Below are positions 1 through 7,581 of a stretch of DNA of 64,000 bases, piece by piece. Position 1 is the stretch's first letter; every line of letters begins with the position of its first letter. The DNA is from Microcoleus sp. FACHB-1515. Lineage in GTDB: Bacteria; Cyanobacteriota; Cyanobacteriia; Elainellales; Elainellaceae. A program made the translations under genes and the position numbers. The notes beneath the pieces were generated by a model. The model worked only from the letters and a program-made list of their open reading frames with translations. It ran no database searches and had not been told where the DNA came from. Location: contig NZ_JACJPO010000052.1 in assembly GCF_014696105.1 (NCBI RefSeq), positions 106,637-170,636 on the forward strand. The letters are read 5' to 3'.

Positions 1-215
1 ATCAAGAAGCGTATCAAGTGCCGGAAATGCAGCTTGAATTGCCTGCTGATGCAACGGTTGCCTCGGTACGCGATCGCCTAATCACCGAACACCCCGAACT
101 TGCAAAATGGCGCGATCTCACCCGATTCGGCGTCAATTTACAGTTCGTCGAACCCGAAACACAACTCAAAAACGGCGATGAAGTCGTCCTAATTCCCCCC
201 GTCAGCGGCGGATAA
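1..215 (+). CDS. MoaD/ThiS-family sulfur-carrier protein, 5' truncated by window edge
   Basis: The frame is open from base 3 with no stop before the edge, and the residues before the internal GTG at 18 (QEAYQ) fit the usual MoaD start, so the true start lies outside the window. The product ends in the Gly-Gly tail (PPVSGG) on which MoaD/ThiS proteins form a thiocarboxylate. It has the beta-grasp spacing, with a GDEVVLIPPV strand just before the tail. It is probably a molybdopterin-synthase small subunit or a related sulfur carrier; which pathway it serves cannot be told without the upstream gene. Confidence 0.85.
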   Translation, partial: QEAYQVPEMQLELPADATVASVRDRLITEHPELAKWRDLTRFGVNLQFVEPETQLKNGDEVVLIPPVSGG

Positions 216-322
216 CGATCGATCGCCCTCTAGCCGACACCCGATCGAAATTCCGCGATCGCCCTCGAAATGCGATTCAATTTCCGATATGATAAACTAA
301 CCTAAATGAGTACAGGTGTATT

Positions 323-1087
323 ATGGCGATCATTGCGCTGAAAGCCTGGTATTTGCGCGAATATGAACCCGTCCGCGACCTTGAAAAACGCCCGCACGAT
401 CTGCGCCTGAGCAAAAACAGCCTGCTCAAATCCGCGCTCAGAGCCGATTTTCTGGAAGACAGCGAAGAGGTGAAGCAGTCCGAATGGTTTCAGCGCTACC
501 TCGAAGGCGAACCGATCGAGTTTTACATCGAAGGCAGCGGCGGCTACGCGATTTCCAACATCGACCTGATCAGCCACGAAATCTACTTCACCAAGCAAGA
601 CATCATGGCGACGCTAGAGCCGATCGTGTTCTTGTGCTATCAAACGCAGTTCAAGGAATCGAGCGAACTGCTCCGCAACGAAATTCAAGCCTACCTCGAC
701 AAAGCCAACCGTCGATCGCGCCTGCCCTTGATGCTGGAAGAATCGCACCGTCTCAGCGATGGCCCGATCCGCATGAGCAGTACCCTGATGCGAAAAATTC
801 GCCAAAGTTTGCTGTTCATCGCGGATGGCACGGCGATCGATCGACTGAACACCACGCCCGCCCAGCTAATTCCCAGTCCCAACGTCTGTGTCGAACTCGG
901 CTACGCGCTTCAGTGCAAGCGATCCGAGCAAATTTTGCTGACTCAGATGGAGCGATCGGAATTCGGCGGACAGTTTCCCTTCGATTTGCCCGGACGCAAC
1001 CGCATCGTCTACAGCAGCAAAACCGATTTGCACAAAAGCTTGCCGGACGCGATCGATCTTCAGCTTCAGCGCTTCAACTTGCTGTAA
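323..1087 (+). CDS. conserved protein with C-terminal TIR-like / nucleotide-binding domain
   Basis: 254 residues. The N-terminal half (about 1-140) is not recognised. The C-terminal part reads like the TIR-like/nucleoside-deoxyribosyltransferase-like fold: a hydrophobic strand and acidic turn (LLFIADG, about 165-171), then [12 protein letters not shown] with the conserved Glu, then a strand ILLTQ and the [12 protein letters not shown] motif typical of predicted nucleotide-binding TIR-like proteins. No membrane segment or signal peptide. It is convergent with queA and their 3' ends overlap by 14 bp. No partner defence gene is visible next to it. Catalysis on NAD or another nucleotide is an inference from the motif pattern only. 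Confidence 0.7.
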   Translation: MAIIALKAWYLREYEPVRDLEKRPHDLRLSKNSLLKSALRADFLEDSEEVKQSEWFQRYLEGEPIEFYIEGSGGYAISNIDLISHEIYFTKQDIMATLEPIVFLCYQTQFKESSELLRNEIQAYLDKANRRSRLPLMLEESHRLSDGPIRMSSTLMRKIRQSLLFIADGTAIDRLNTTPAQLIPSPNVCVELGYALQCKRSEQILLTQMERSEFGGQFPFDLPGRNRIVYSSKTDLHKSLPDAIDLQLQRFNLL

Positions 1088-2159
1088 GCCGAGCTTCGGG
1101 CAAAATCAGCGTCGCATCACCAAACGAATAGAAGCGATACTTTTCTCGGATCGCCTCTTCGTATAGGGCAAGCAGGCGCGATCGCCCAATTAGCGCACTC
1201 ACTAGCATCATCAGGCTGGACTTGGGCAAATGGAAATTCGTGATCAGCCCATCAATTACGCGCCACTCAAAGCCCGGATAGATAAACAAATTCGTTTTGC
1301 CGCAGAACGGCTCCAGCTTGCCGCTTTCGGCTGCGGCTCCTTCGAGAGCACGAATTACCGTTGTGCCAACGGCGATGATCCGACCGCCTTGCGATCGCGC
1401 CTGCTCAATCCGCTCAACCGTTGCCTTGGGAACTTCCAGCCATTCGCCGTGCATCGGATGCGTCGTAATGTCCTCGACTTCGACCGGGCGAAACGTGCCG
1501 ATTCCAGTATGCAGCGTCACAAAAGCGCGATCGATTCCTTGTTCTCGAAGGCGATCGAGCAGATCGGGCGTGAAGTGCAAGCCCGCAGTCGGCGCGGCAA
1601 CGGCTCCCGGTTGCGCGGCGTACACGGTTTGATATTGCTCTGGGTCGATTTCCGCCTGCGTGATGTAGGGCGGCAGGGGAACAACTCCTAGATCCGGCAG
1701 CACTTGCAGCAGCGATTTTCCTTCGGGTACGTCGAACTTGAGGATGCGTCCGCCTGTGGCGCGATCGACCGACTGAACGACCGCCTGCACCCACCCGTCA
1801 CCAAATTCGATCGCCGCACCAGGTTTCAAACGCTTTCCAGGCTTCACCAAGGCCAACCACTGATTCACCTGTTGTTCCTCCAGCAGCAGCACTTCCACCT
1901 CAACGCCATTTGACTTACGCCCATACAGTCGGGCGGGAATCACACGAGTATCGTTTAAGACCAGTAGATCGTGCGGGCGCAGCAACTCCGGCAGATCGCG
2001 AAAGATGCGATGCTGATGCGTGGTGGGTGAATCGACGACGAGCAGTCGAGCGCTATCTCTGGGTACGACGGGATTTTGAGCGATGCGATCGAGTGGCAGG
2101 TCATAGTCGTAGCTGCTCAGTAAGCGATCGAGGTTGGTCGTGGTGTCGGCGTGGGTCAT
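1074..2159 (-). CDS. queA: S-adenosylmethionine:tRNA ribosyltransferase-isomerase QueA
   Basis: 361 residues, the normal family length. QueA transfers and isomerises the ribosyl part of SAM onto preQ1-tRNA to give epoxyqueuosine at the wobble position in the cytoplasm. Recognisable features are the N-terminal [14 protein letters not shown] block, the [10 protein letters not shown] segment and the [10 protein letters not shown] and GIGTFRPV motifs. The ATG at 2159 is followed directly by a normal QueA start after a short leader. No other queuosine gene is in the window. The 3' end overlaps the TIR-like gene on the other strand. Confidence 0.96.
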   Translation of the reverse strand: MTHADTTTNLDRLLSSYDYDLPLDRIAQNPVVPRDSARLLVVDSPTTHQHRIFRDLPELLRPHDLLVLNDTRVIPARLYGRKSNGVEVEVLLLEEQQVNQWLALVKPGKRLKPGAAIEFGDGWVQAVVQSVDRATGGRILKFDVPEGKSLLQVLPDLGVVPLPPYITQAEIDPEQYQTVYAAQPGAVAAPTAGLHFTPDLLDRLREQGIDRAFVTLHTGIGTFRPVEVEDITTHPMHGEWLEVPKATVERIEQARSQGGRIIAVGTTVIRALEGAAAESGKLEPFCGKTNLFIYPGFEWRVIDGLITNFHLPKSSLMMLVSALIGRSRLLALYEEAIREKYRFYSFGDATLILPEARLTAS

Positions 2160-2207
2160 GGATTATCAGGCGATCGAGCAATTGCAATCCGCAAAGTTGC
2201 TGAAATT

Positions 2208-2245
2208 GGGGAGAATTCCCTATGCGAGATCGGGGAGCATTCCCC
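2208..2245. repeat. two adjacent small G/C hairpins upstream of queA
   Basis: Two similar short inverted repeats lie 12 bases apart: GGGGAGAATTCCC (2208-2220) and GGGGAGCATTCCCC (2232-2245). Each can fold with a 4-5 bp stem and 4-base loop. They sit between the divergent starts of queA and the gene at 2319, so a regulatory role is possible but unproven. Confidence 0.35.
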
Positions 2246-2318
2246 TACTCGACAGGTCAGCTTTCCTTAACAATAGGAGATGTCGAATTGTTTCGTAACT
2301 GCTGGGGTGTTCGCTTCT

Positions 2319-2708
2319 ATGGAATTTCTCTATCACCTCGCGAATGCCAGTTTAACCTTGAGGGTGGTTGAACATCTTCATGGCAGTCCTTGGCTCTCTC
2401 TGCGCTTCATCACCGTCATTCACCAGATCGACGGCTGGGTGGTCAAGGTCAAGCTGCTCCACCCGCTGACGGAAGCGGAAGAAGGCAATCTCCGCGCCTA
2501 TCTCAACGAGCTTGGCATCCCTTGCGAACCGGATATTCGCGTCCGCATGGCGCTGTGGGGTTTGGAAACCGGACAGTCGCCCGTTGAGGTGATGCGTCGC
2601 TATCAGGTGGCGATCGTTTCGCACGGTCAGCCCGATCGCACCGAAATCGAAGAATTCCGCCAGCAGTTCGTCCAGGGACTCGGCTATTGCCCGGAAACGC
2701 TGGCCTGA
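2319..2708 (+). CDS. conserved cyanobacterial hypothetical protein
   Basis: 129 residues from ATG 2319; the frame is open to an ATG at 2280, but the 13 extra residues look like leader and the AGGAG before 2280 is too close to serve as a ribosome site. The product is soluble, with an aromatic/hydrophobic N-terminal strand-rich part (SLRFITVIHQIDGWVVKVKL) followed by helices. I recognise no catalytic motif. Codon use and GATCGC content match the neighbours, so it is a native gene of unknown function. Confidence 0.75.
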   Translation: MEFLYHLANASLTLRVVEHLHGSPWLSLRFITVIHQIDGWVVKVKLLHPLTEAEEGNLRAYLNELGIPCEPDIRVRMALWGLETGQSPVEVMRRYQVAIVSHGQPDRTEIEEFRQQFVQGLGYCPETLA

Positions 2709-2841
2709 TCAGGTTAGAAAAATTGAGCAGATGAGTTGGGGGCGTGGGGCTTACGCTCCTTTTTTGTGGTCTTTTGTGATCGATCGCCCTGAAAAACGGG
2801 GCATACTGCAAGCTAGCCGTTTTTTGTTTGACAAGACAACC

Positions 2842-3324
2842 ATGTTGAATTCGATTCGGTGTTCGATCGCGATGTTCCGGGAGATTTTAAGTTTGCAACG
2901 TGCGATCGTGGCGTTCCGAAGCGGTATCGCGATCGTGCTTCTGGTTTTTTGGGTTTGGATTCCGCCTGCTCAAGCTGCAAATCTCGATCAGATGCAAAAG
3001 CTGCTGCAAGAGCGAATTTGCGTCAAGTGTGACCTCAGCGGGGCAGACCTCAAGGACGCAGATTTGCGCGGCGTCAATCTCAATCATGCCAACTTGCAAA
3101 GGGCAAACTTGGAGGGTGCAAACTTGGCCGCTGCCAATTTGCGAGATGCTGATTTACGCAAAGCCAATTTGACGCTTGCCAATCTGGTTGCGACTGACTT
3201 CAGCGGCGCAAATCTCAAAGAGGCGAACATCTCCAAATCTCGCTATGCCGAGTTGCGCTTGTGCCACACGATCGAACCCAACGGCAAAATGGCCGATCGC
3301 AACTGCCCTCGTTCGTCTCGCTGA
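2842..3324 (+). CDS. secreted pentapeptide-repeat protein
   Basis: About 160 residues from ATG 2842 (ATG 2872 is an alternative; the frame extends to 2731 but those residues look non-coding). A hydrophobic segment ending in PPAQA-AN forms a signal peptide, placing the mature protein in the periplasm or thylakoid lumen. The mature part carries about 14 A(D/N)LXX pentapeptides (CDLSGADLKDADLRGVNL and onward), which fold as a right-handed quadrilateral beta-helix. Cysteines flank the repeat block (CVKC before, LCHT and RNC after). The stop overlaps the next ATG (TGATG), suggesting co-translation with the membrane protein at 3324. Confidence 0.85.
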   Translation: MLNSIRCSIAMFREILSLQRAIVAFRSGIAIVLLVFWVWIPPAQAANLDQMQKLLQERICVKCDLSGADLKDADLRGVNLNHANLQRANLEGANLAAANLRDADLRKANLTLANLVATDFSGANLKEANISKSRYAELRLCHTIEPNGKMADRNCPRSSR

Positions 3325-3929
3325 TGCTGAGTGAACCCGCAACTACGCTGACCGACTATGCGCTTGCTCTAGAAGCGATCGTTTTTGCAGGCTGTTTGAT
3401 TCCACTTCGGCAAACGGCCTGCCATTTCTGGAGCGGAGCATTTGTCTGTCTCGCGATCGCGGCCATTTTGGGCGGCACATTTCACGGCTTCATCTTCTGG
3501 CTTGATCCGACGCTGCACAATTGGCTGTGGCGGCTGATGCTCTGTGCGCTGAGCGGCGTCAGCTTTTGCCTGCTGGCCGCTAGCGTGGTGAGTGCTGTGC
3601 CGCGATCGCAGCAGTTTGGCTGGTGGACGATCGCGGCTGTTAAAGCTGTTTGCTTCATTGGTCTAGCGCTCTATTTGGCAAATTTCGGGCTGGGCGTTGC
3701 GGACTATCTTTCGGCAATGGTGCTAATGTTGATGCTTCAGCTTTGGGGCAGTTCTCTTCGGATTGCAGGCTGGATTGCGGCGGGCGTCTTGGTTTCGGGT
3801 TTTGCGGCAGGCGTTCAGCAAAGCGGCTGGGCGATCGGTGTGTTCGATGCGAACGGCCTGTTTCATCTGGTGCAAATGGGCGCGATCGGTTTGTTTTTTC
3901 AAGGCGCAAGATTGAGTCAAGATCTCTGA
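3324..3929 (+). CDS. multi-pass membrane protein, possibly DUF6962-like
   Basis: 201 residues from ATG 3324, which shares one base with the preceding TGA stop. The protein is almost entirely hydrophobic, with about seven predicted membrane segments, beginning MLSEPATTLTDYALALEAIVFA. No transport or catalytic signature is seen. The start and topology resemble the DUF6962 family, but that assignment is from memory. Tight coupling to the pentapeptide gene and 10 bp to the SnoaL-like gene suggest a small operon. Confidence 0.75.
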   Translation: MLSEPATTLTDYALALEAIVFAGCLIPLRQTACHFWSGAFVCLAIAAILGGTFHGFIFWLDPTLHNWLWRLMLCALSGVSFCLLAASVVSAVPRSQQFGWWTIAAVKAVCFIGLALYLANFGLGVADYLSAMVLMLMLQLWGSSLRIAGWIAAGVLVSGFAAGVQQSGWAIGVFDANGLFHLVQMGAIGLFFQGARLSQDL

Positions 3930-3939
3930 GTCGATCGCC

Positions 3940-4425
3940 ATGCAAAATTTAGCCGAAGTTCAGTGGTTGATTGACCGCACCAAAATTATCGAGACGATTG
4001 TTCGTTTTGCGAATGCGCTCGATCGCAAAGACTGGCAAAAGCTGCGCGATTTGCTCACTGAGGAAGTCGCGATCGACTACTCAGAGTTTCGCGGTGAAGC
4101 GCCCAAACGCATTGCGGCAGCGGAATATGTACAGCAGCGATCGAAAAGCCTTGCTCATCTGCGAACGCTCCACATCAGCACAAATCATGCAGTCAAAATT
4201 CAAGGCAGTTCTGCGGAATGCGATTCCGCCTACTACATTTTTCGACTCGATCCGACGCGCGAAATCAATGCACAGCGGCTTGATACAGCCGGAAATTACT
4301 ACCATCAGTTCGTCCAAATCGATGAACGCTGGTTGATTTGTGGAATTCGGCAGACGGTGACGGTGAGTGAGGGCGATCGCTCGATTCATCCAGCTTTGCA
4401 AGGACAGGCTTTGCAAGGACAATAG
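3940..4425 (+). CDS. SnoaL-like / NTF2-fold protein
   Basis: 161 residues. The N-terminal helix and following pattern (IIETIVRFANALDRKDWQKL, then a strand with IDYSEF) match the SnoaL-like polyketide-cyclase/NTF2 superfamily, small cone-shaped enzymes or binding proteins. The C-terminus shows the family's strand with Tyr-Tyr-His (GNYYHQFVQIDERWLICGI). It ends with a small duplicated LQGQ-ALQGQ tail caused by a DNA repeat. Substrate unknown. Third gene of the small operon with 2842 and 3324. Confidence 0.8.
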   Translation: MQNLAEVQWLIDRTKIIETIVRFANALDRKDWQKLRDLLTEEVAIDYSEFRGEAPKRIAAAEYVQQRSKSLAHLRTLHISTNHAVKIQGSSAECDSAYYIFRLDPTREINAQRLDTAGNYYHQFVQIDERWLICGIRQTVTVSEGDRSIHPALQGQALQGQ

Positions 4426-4540
4426 AGGGCTGTGAAGCGGTGACTCGATCGCGCTGTAGCCGCTCGCAGAACATGCGCTAGGCTAGATAGGTATCGAGCT
4501 TTGCAAAAATCAATACCGCACTCAACGCGAGGACAGCCTC

Positions 4541-5428
4541 ATGAGTCAAACGCTAACGCCACCCCCCGCCAATCTTCAAGATGCTCCGCTTCGTCCGGCT
4601 CAAGCCCAACAGTCTGCGGGCTTCCCCGAATTTGTGCAGGAAACCGGAGCGCTGACTCGCCGCTTGTTCATTCAGCTTCAGCGGCGTCCGACGACGCTGA
4701 TTGCAGGCGTGATTCAGCCGCTGATGTGGCTTTTGCTGTTTGGTGCACTGTTTCAAAATGCGCCGCAGGGCTTGTTTGGCGAGAGCACGAACTACGGTCA
4801 GTTTCTGGGCGCAGGCGTAATCGTCTTCACGGCGTTTGCCGGAGCGCTGAACGCCGGATTGCCTGTGATGTTCGATCGCGAATTTGGCTTTCTCAATCGG
4901 CTGCTGGTCGCCCCGTTGACTTCGCGCTTTTCGATCGTCCTTGCCTCCGCCATCTTCATCGCCACGCTGAGCATGATTCAAACAGCGGCGATCGTAGCGG
5001 CAAGTGCCGCCTTGGGCGCAGGTTTGCCCGGAGCGATCGAACTGTTGCTCGTTGCGGCGATCGTGCTCCTGCTAGTTTTGGGCGTGACGGCGTTGAGCTT
5101 GGGTTTAGCGTTTGCGCTGCCTGGTCACGTTGAACTGATTGCGGCCATTTTTGTGACAAACTTGCCGCTTTTGTTTGCAAGTACGGCGCTGGCGCCGCTG
5201 GCGTTTATGCCGCGCTGGTTGCAGTGGGTAGCAAGCCTTAATCCCTTGAGCTACGCGATCGAGCCGATCCGCTACCTCTATTTGCATTCCGACTGGTCGC
5301 TGGGCAGCGTCGTGATGAATGCGCCGTTTGGTGATGTGACGCTGGGAGCCGCACTGCTGGTTTTGATCGGGTTTGATGCGATCGCCTTTTTGAGCATTCG
5401 CGGCTTGCTGCGGCGCACTTTTGCCTGA
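4541..5428 (+). CDS. ABC-2 type transporter permease (Ycf38/DrrB-like)
   Basis: 295 residues: a cytosolic Pro/Gln-rich N-terminus of about 45 residues followed by six hydrophobic segments. The NPLSYAIEPIRYLYL motif near the end is characteristic of ABC-2 permeases of the DrrB/NodJ type; the overall length and pattern fit the cyanobacterial and red-plastid Ycf38 subfamily. It would work with a separate ATPase, which is not adjacent; the nearest ATPase (13017) belongs to a different ABC-2 set. Exported substrate unknown. Confidence 0.85.
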   Translation: MSQTLTPPPANLQDAPLRPAQAQQSAGFPEFVQETGALTRRLFIQLQRRPTTLIAGVIQPLMWLLLFGALFQNAPQGLFGESTNYGQFLGAGVIVFTAFAGALNAGLPVMFDREFGFLNRLLVAPLTSRFSIVLASAIFIATLSMIQTAAIVAASAALGAGLPGAIELLLVAAIVLLLVLGVTALSLGLAFALPGHVELIAAIFVTNLPLLFASTALAPLAFMPRWLQWVASLNPLSYAIEPIRYLYLHSDWSLGSVVMNAPFGDVTLGAALLVLIGFDAIAFLSIRGLLRRTFA

Positions 5429-5495
5429 TCGGAATCCTTTCAAACTCCACTACGTCAGCTAGACTAAGCATTAACTCACTCTTTTCAAGCTTGCT

Positions 5496-5861
5496 ATGAA
5501 GATTTCTACAGTGCGTGCTGCTGGATTAATGGTCGGAGTGATGGCCTGTGCGATCGCCGCGCCTGCTTTTGCTCAAGCGCCTGTGCAGCCTCCGGCTCGT
5601 GGTGGAACAGATGCCCTGCTGCTCAATCCTCAAAGTGGTGACGGTGCTTTCACATCTGATCCGTTTTCGGAGAACGGTAGTGGGCAGATGGGCAGCGTCA
5701 TGGATTTGGTACAGCGAGCAATTTCGGGCGGATACATGCCCCCCGACGAGTTCAATCGGCAGCAGAGCGAAACGATCAACAGCGAAGCGTCGGATTTTCG
5801 ATCGCGCCAGCTTGAACTGTTGCAGCAGCAAGTTCAGCCTGCACCTGTGACCACGCCCTAA
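5496..5861 (+). CDS. small secreted conserved protein
   Basis: 121 residues with a clear signal peptide: positive start MKISTVR, hydrophobic core LMVGVMACAIAAP, cleavage at AFA-QA. The mature part is hydrophilic, with a Gly/Ser-rich segment, a short helix (SVMDLVQRAI) and a Gln-rich C-terminal helix (SRQLELLQQQVQ). No domain recognised. It is expected in the periplasm or lumen; it follows the ABC-2 permease by 67 bp but has no obvious link to it. Confidence 0.7.
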   Translation: MKISTVRAAGLMVGVMACAIAAPAFAQAPVQPPARGGTDALLLNPQSGDGAFTSDPFSENGSGQMGSVMDLVQRAISGGYMPPDEFNRQQSETINSEASDFRSRQLELLQQQVQPAPVTTP

Positions 5862-5928
5862 TTCGGCTTCACCTATCAAGAAATTCCACTTCACTCAATG
5901 CCCGCTATCATGGCAGGCATTCAGGAAG

Positions 5929-5987
5929 CCATTTCAATGCGTTTGCGCTTTCAGCCGGAATTTTAATTCGCGGCTTTGCTTCAGTCC
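5929..5987. repeat. dispersed palindromic repeat, family C copy 1
   Basis: The stretch starting CCATTTCAATGCG and continuing GCTTTCAGCCGGAA recurs at 12274-12332 and 29106-29231. It lies in the 246-bp gap between convergent genes ending at 5861 and 6108; the rest of that gap shows no gene. Confidence 0.65.
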
Positions 5988-6107
5988 TGTATGCAAATTC
6001 AAGTGTGAGACGGGCAGCATTACCCAATCGATTCCACGCCTACAGGCAGCGGCAAAACAAGCCTTGCGAAGGGCGATCGCGCAAAGTGGCATTGTTGGCG
6101 ATTTAGC

Positions 6108-7085
6108 TTAGCGGCGACTGGTGGTGTCGAGATTCCAGCAGCCGACAACGCGATTGCGGCCTTGCGACTTGGCTTGCAGCAAGTTTTCGTCGGCTCGCCT
6201 CAGTAAGCTGATGCCTTTAGCGTCGTCGTCATCCAGCAGCGTTGAAATTCCGGCACTAATTGTGATTTGCAGTTCCAAGCCAGCATTGATTTCAAACGGC
6301 TGATCGCCGATCAAGCGACAAATGCGCTGTGCAATCCGTGACGCTCCTTTGCAGTTGGTGTTGCCCAAAATAATCACAAATTCTTCGCCGCCATAGCGAA
6401 ACGGCGTGTCATAGAAGCGTAGGTTATAGCGCAGCCGCGCTGCTAGCAGCGTCAGAACGCGATCGCCAACCAGATGCCCATAGGTGTCATTGACGTGCTT
6501 GAAGAAATCAACATCGAGCATCATCAGGCTAATCGGCGTTTTTTGCGATCGCGCACTGTGTATTTGGCGCGGCAGTTCCCATTCCAAGGCGCGACGGTTG
6601 TTCAGTTCGGTAAGCGGGTCGGATAGCGCGATCGCCGACAGCAAATCGTTGGCTCGCATCAGTTCGCGATGGTTTTGCACGCGCCGCAGACCCGATCGAA
6701 TATGAGCCTGAAGCAAACGCTGCTGTGAAAGAATTTCGGTGTTTGAAGGTTGAAGTACAATCCAGTCATAGCCGTCGGCACTTGCTTCGAGCGCATCGGC
6801 GGCGATTGCCTGCTGAATTTGGCGAGCGGGGCAGGGGCGATCGTCAAGCAGAATGCAGCAAATCCACGCGAGTCGGCTTTGGTTTTTCGTTTGGCGACAC
6901 AGCTCCAGGCAACCGGGCAAGCTTGCCTGCATCACCAAAATGTCCGGCTGTTGAGCTTGAATGAGCGGCGCAGCTTCGTCCGGGTTCGGCGCAACCTCAA
7001 CGGTAAAAGCGGCCAGTTCTTGAATCGATTTCAGCAGCAACGATCGAAATGCACCGTTGCCGACCAAGAGAATTGATGCATCCAT
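6108..7085 (-). CDS. GGDEF diguanylate cyclase with degenerate receiver domain
   Basis: 325 residues. Residues 1-125 look like a CheY-type receiver, but the acidic pair after the first strand is replaced (VGNGAF) and the phospho-acceptor Asp is Gln53 (VMQASLPG), so it should not be phosphorylated in the usual way. Residues about 155-315 are a GGDEF domain: DVDFFKHVNDTYGH metal/substrate motif, active-site GGEEF at 232-236, and an RxxD inhibitory site RFYD at 223-226. It should therefore make cyclic-di-GMP and be feedback-inhibited. Cytoplasmic, no membrane segment. What the pseudo-receiver senses is unknown. Confidence 0.92.
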   Translation of the reverse strand: MDASILLVGNGAFRSLLLKSIQELAAFTVEVAPNPDEAAPLIQAQQPDILVMQASLPGCLELCRQTKNQSRLAWICCILLDDRPCPARQIQQAIAADALEASADGYDWIVLQPSNTEILSQQRLLQAHIRSGLRRVQNHRELMRANDLLSAIALSDPLTELNNRRALEWELPRQIHSARSQKTPISLMMLDVDFFKHVNDTYGHLVGDRVLTLLAARLRYNLRFYDTPFRYGGEEFVIILGNTNCKGASRIAQRICRLIGDQPFEINAGLELQITISAGISTLLDDDDAKGISLLRRADENLLQAKSQGRNRVVGCWNLDTTSRR

Positions 7086-7581
7086 TCAGGGATTTGTAGA
7101 TCAAAAAATAACACGGATGGAACGGGGATAAATGCAACAACGGCAGCAGCGCCAAACAAAACAACTCCACGCCATCGATCGCAATCAAAAACGACTGGGG
7201 GCGATCGGCAGCAAGGAGTGAGGGCGTTTACAAAAGGAGCGTTATCTTAGCATTATTGCTTAACAGGCCAGAAGAAGAAAACTCTTGGAAACAAATTTGC
7301 TAGTAGCGAAACTCAATCGAACTCATAAGATTAGACTGCTGCTTTTGACAATTACTCTCATAGTGCCCATTGCCAGCAAGCAAGATGAGATGCGCCATTG
7401 AGAGATTTGTCGAATCGAACTGTGATGATTGAAAATGGAAGTCTATCACGCCTGCGCCTGCTCGATCGCTTTTGTCTTCAGTCAAACACATCCCCCTCCC
7501 TGGGATTGAAAATGAATTCAAGCGATCGCGTTCCGGTCCATCTTTTTGATTTTTTGTTCGTCCTTCTCTAGTTGCACCACC
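7086..7581. other. 496-bp intergenic region upstream of alaS
   Basis: The region separates the divergent GGDEF gene and alaS. I see no supportable ORF, RNA gene or repeat; a minus-strand frame at 7300-7650 runs antisense into alaS and lacks protein-like composition. It must hold the promoters of both genes, but no clear -35/-10 pair stands out. A T-box is not expected in cyanobacteria and none was recognised. Confidence 0.5.
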
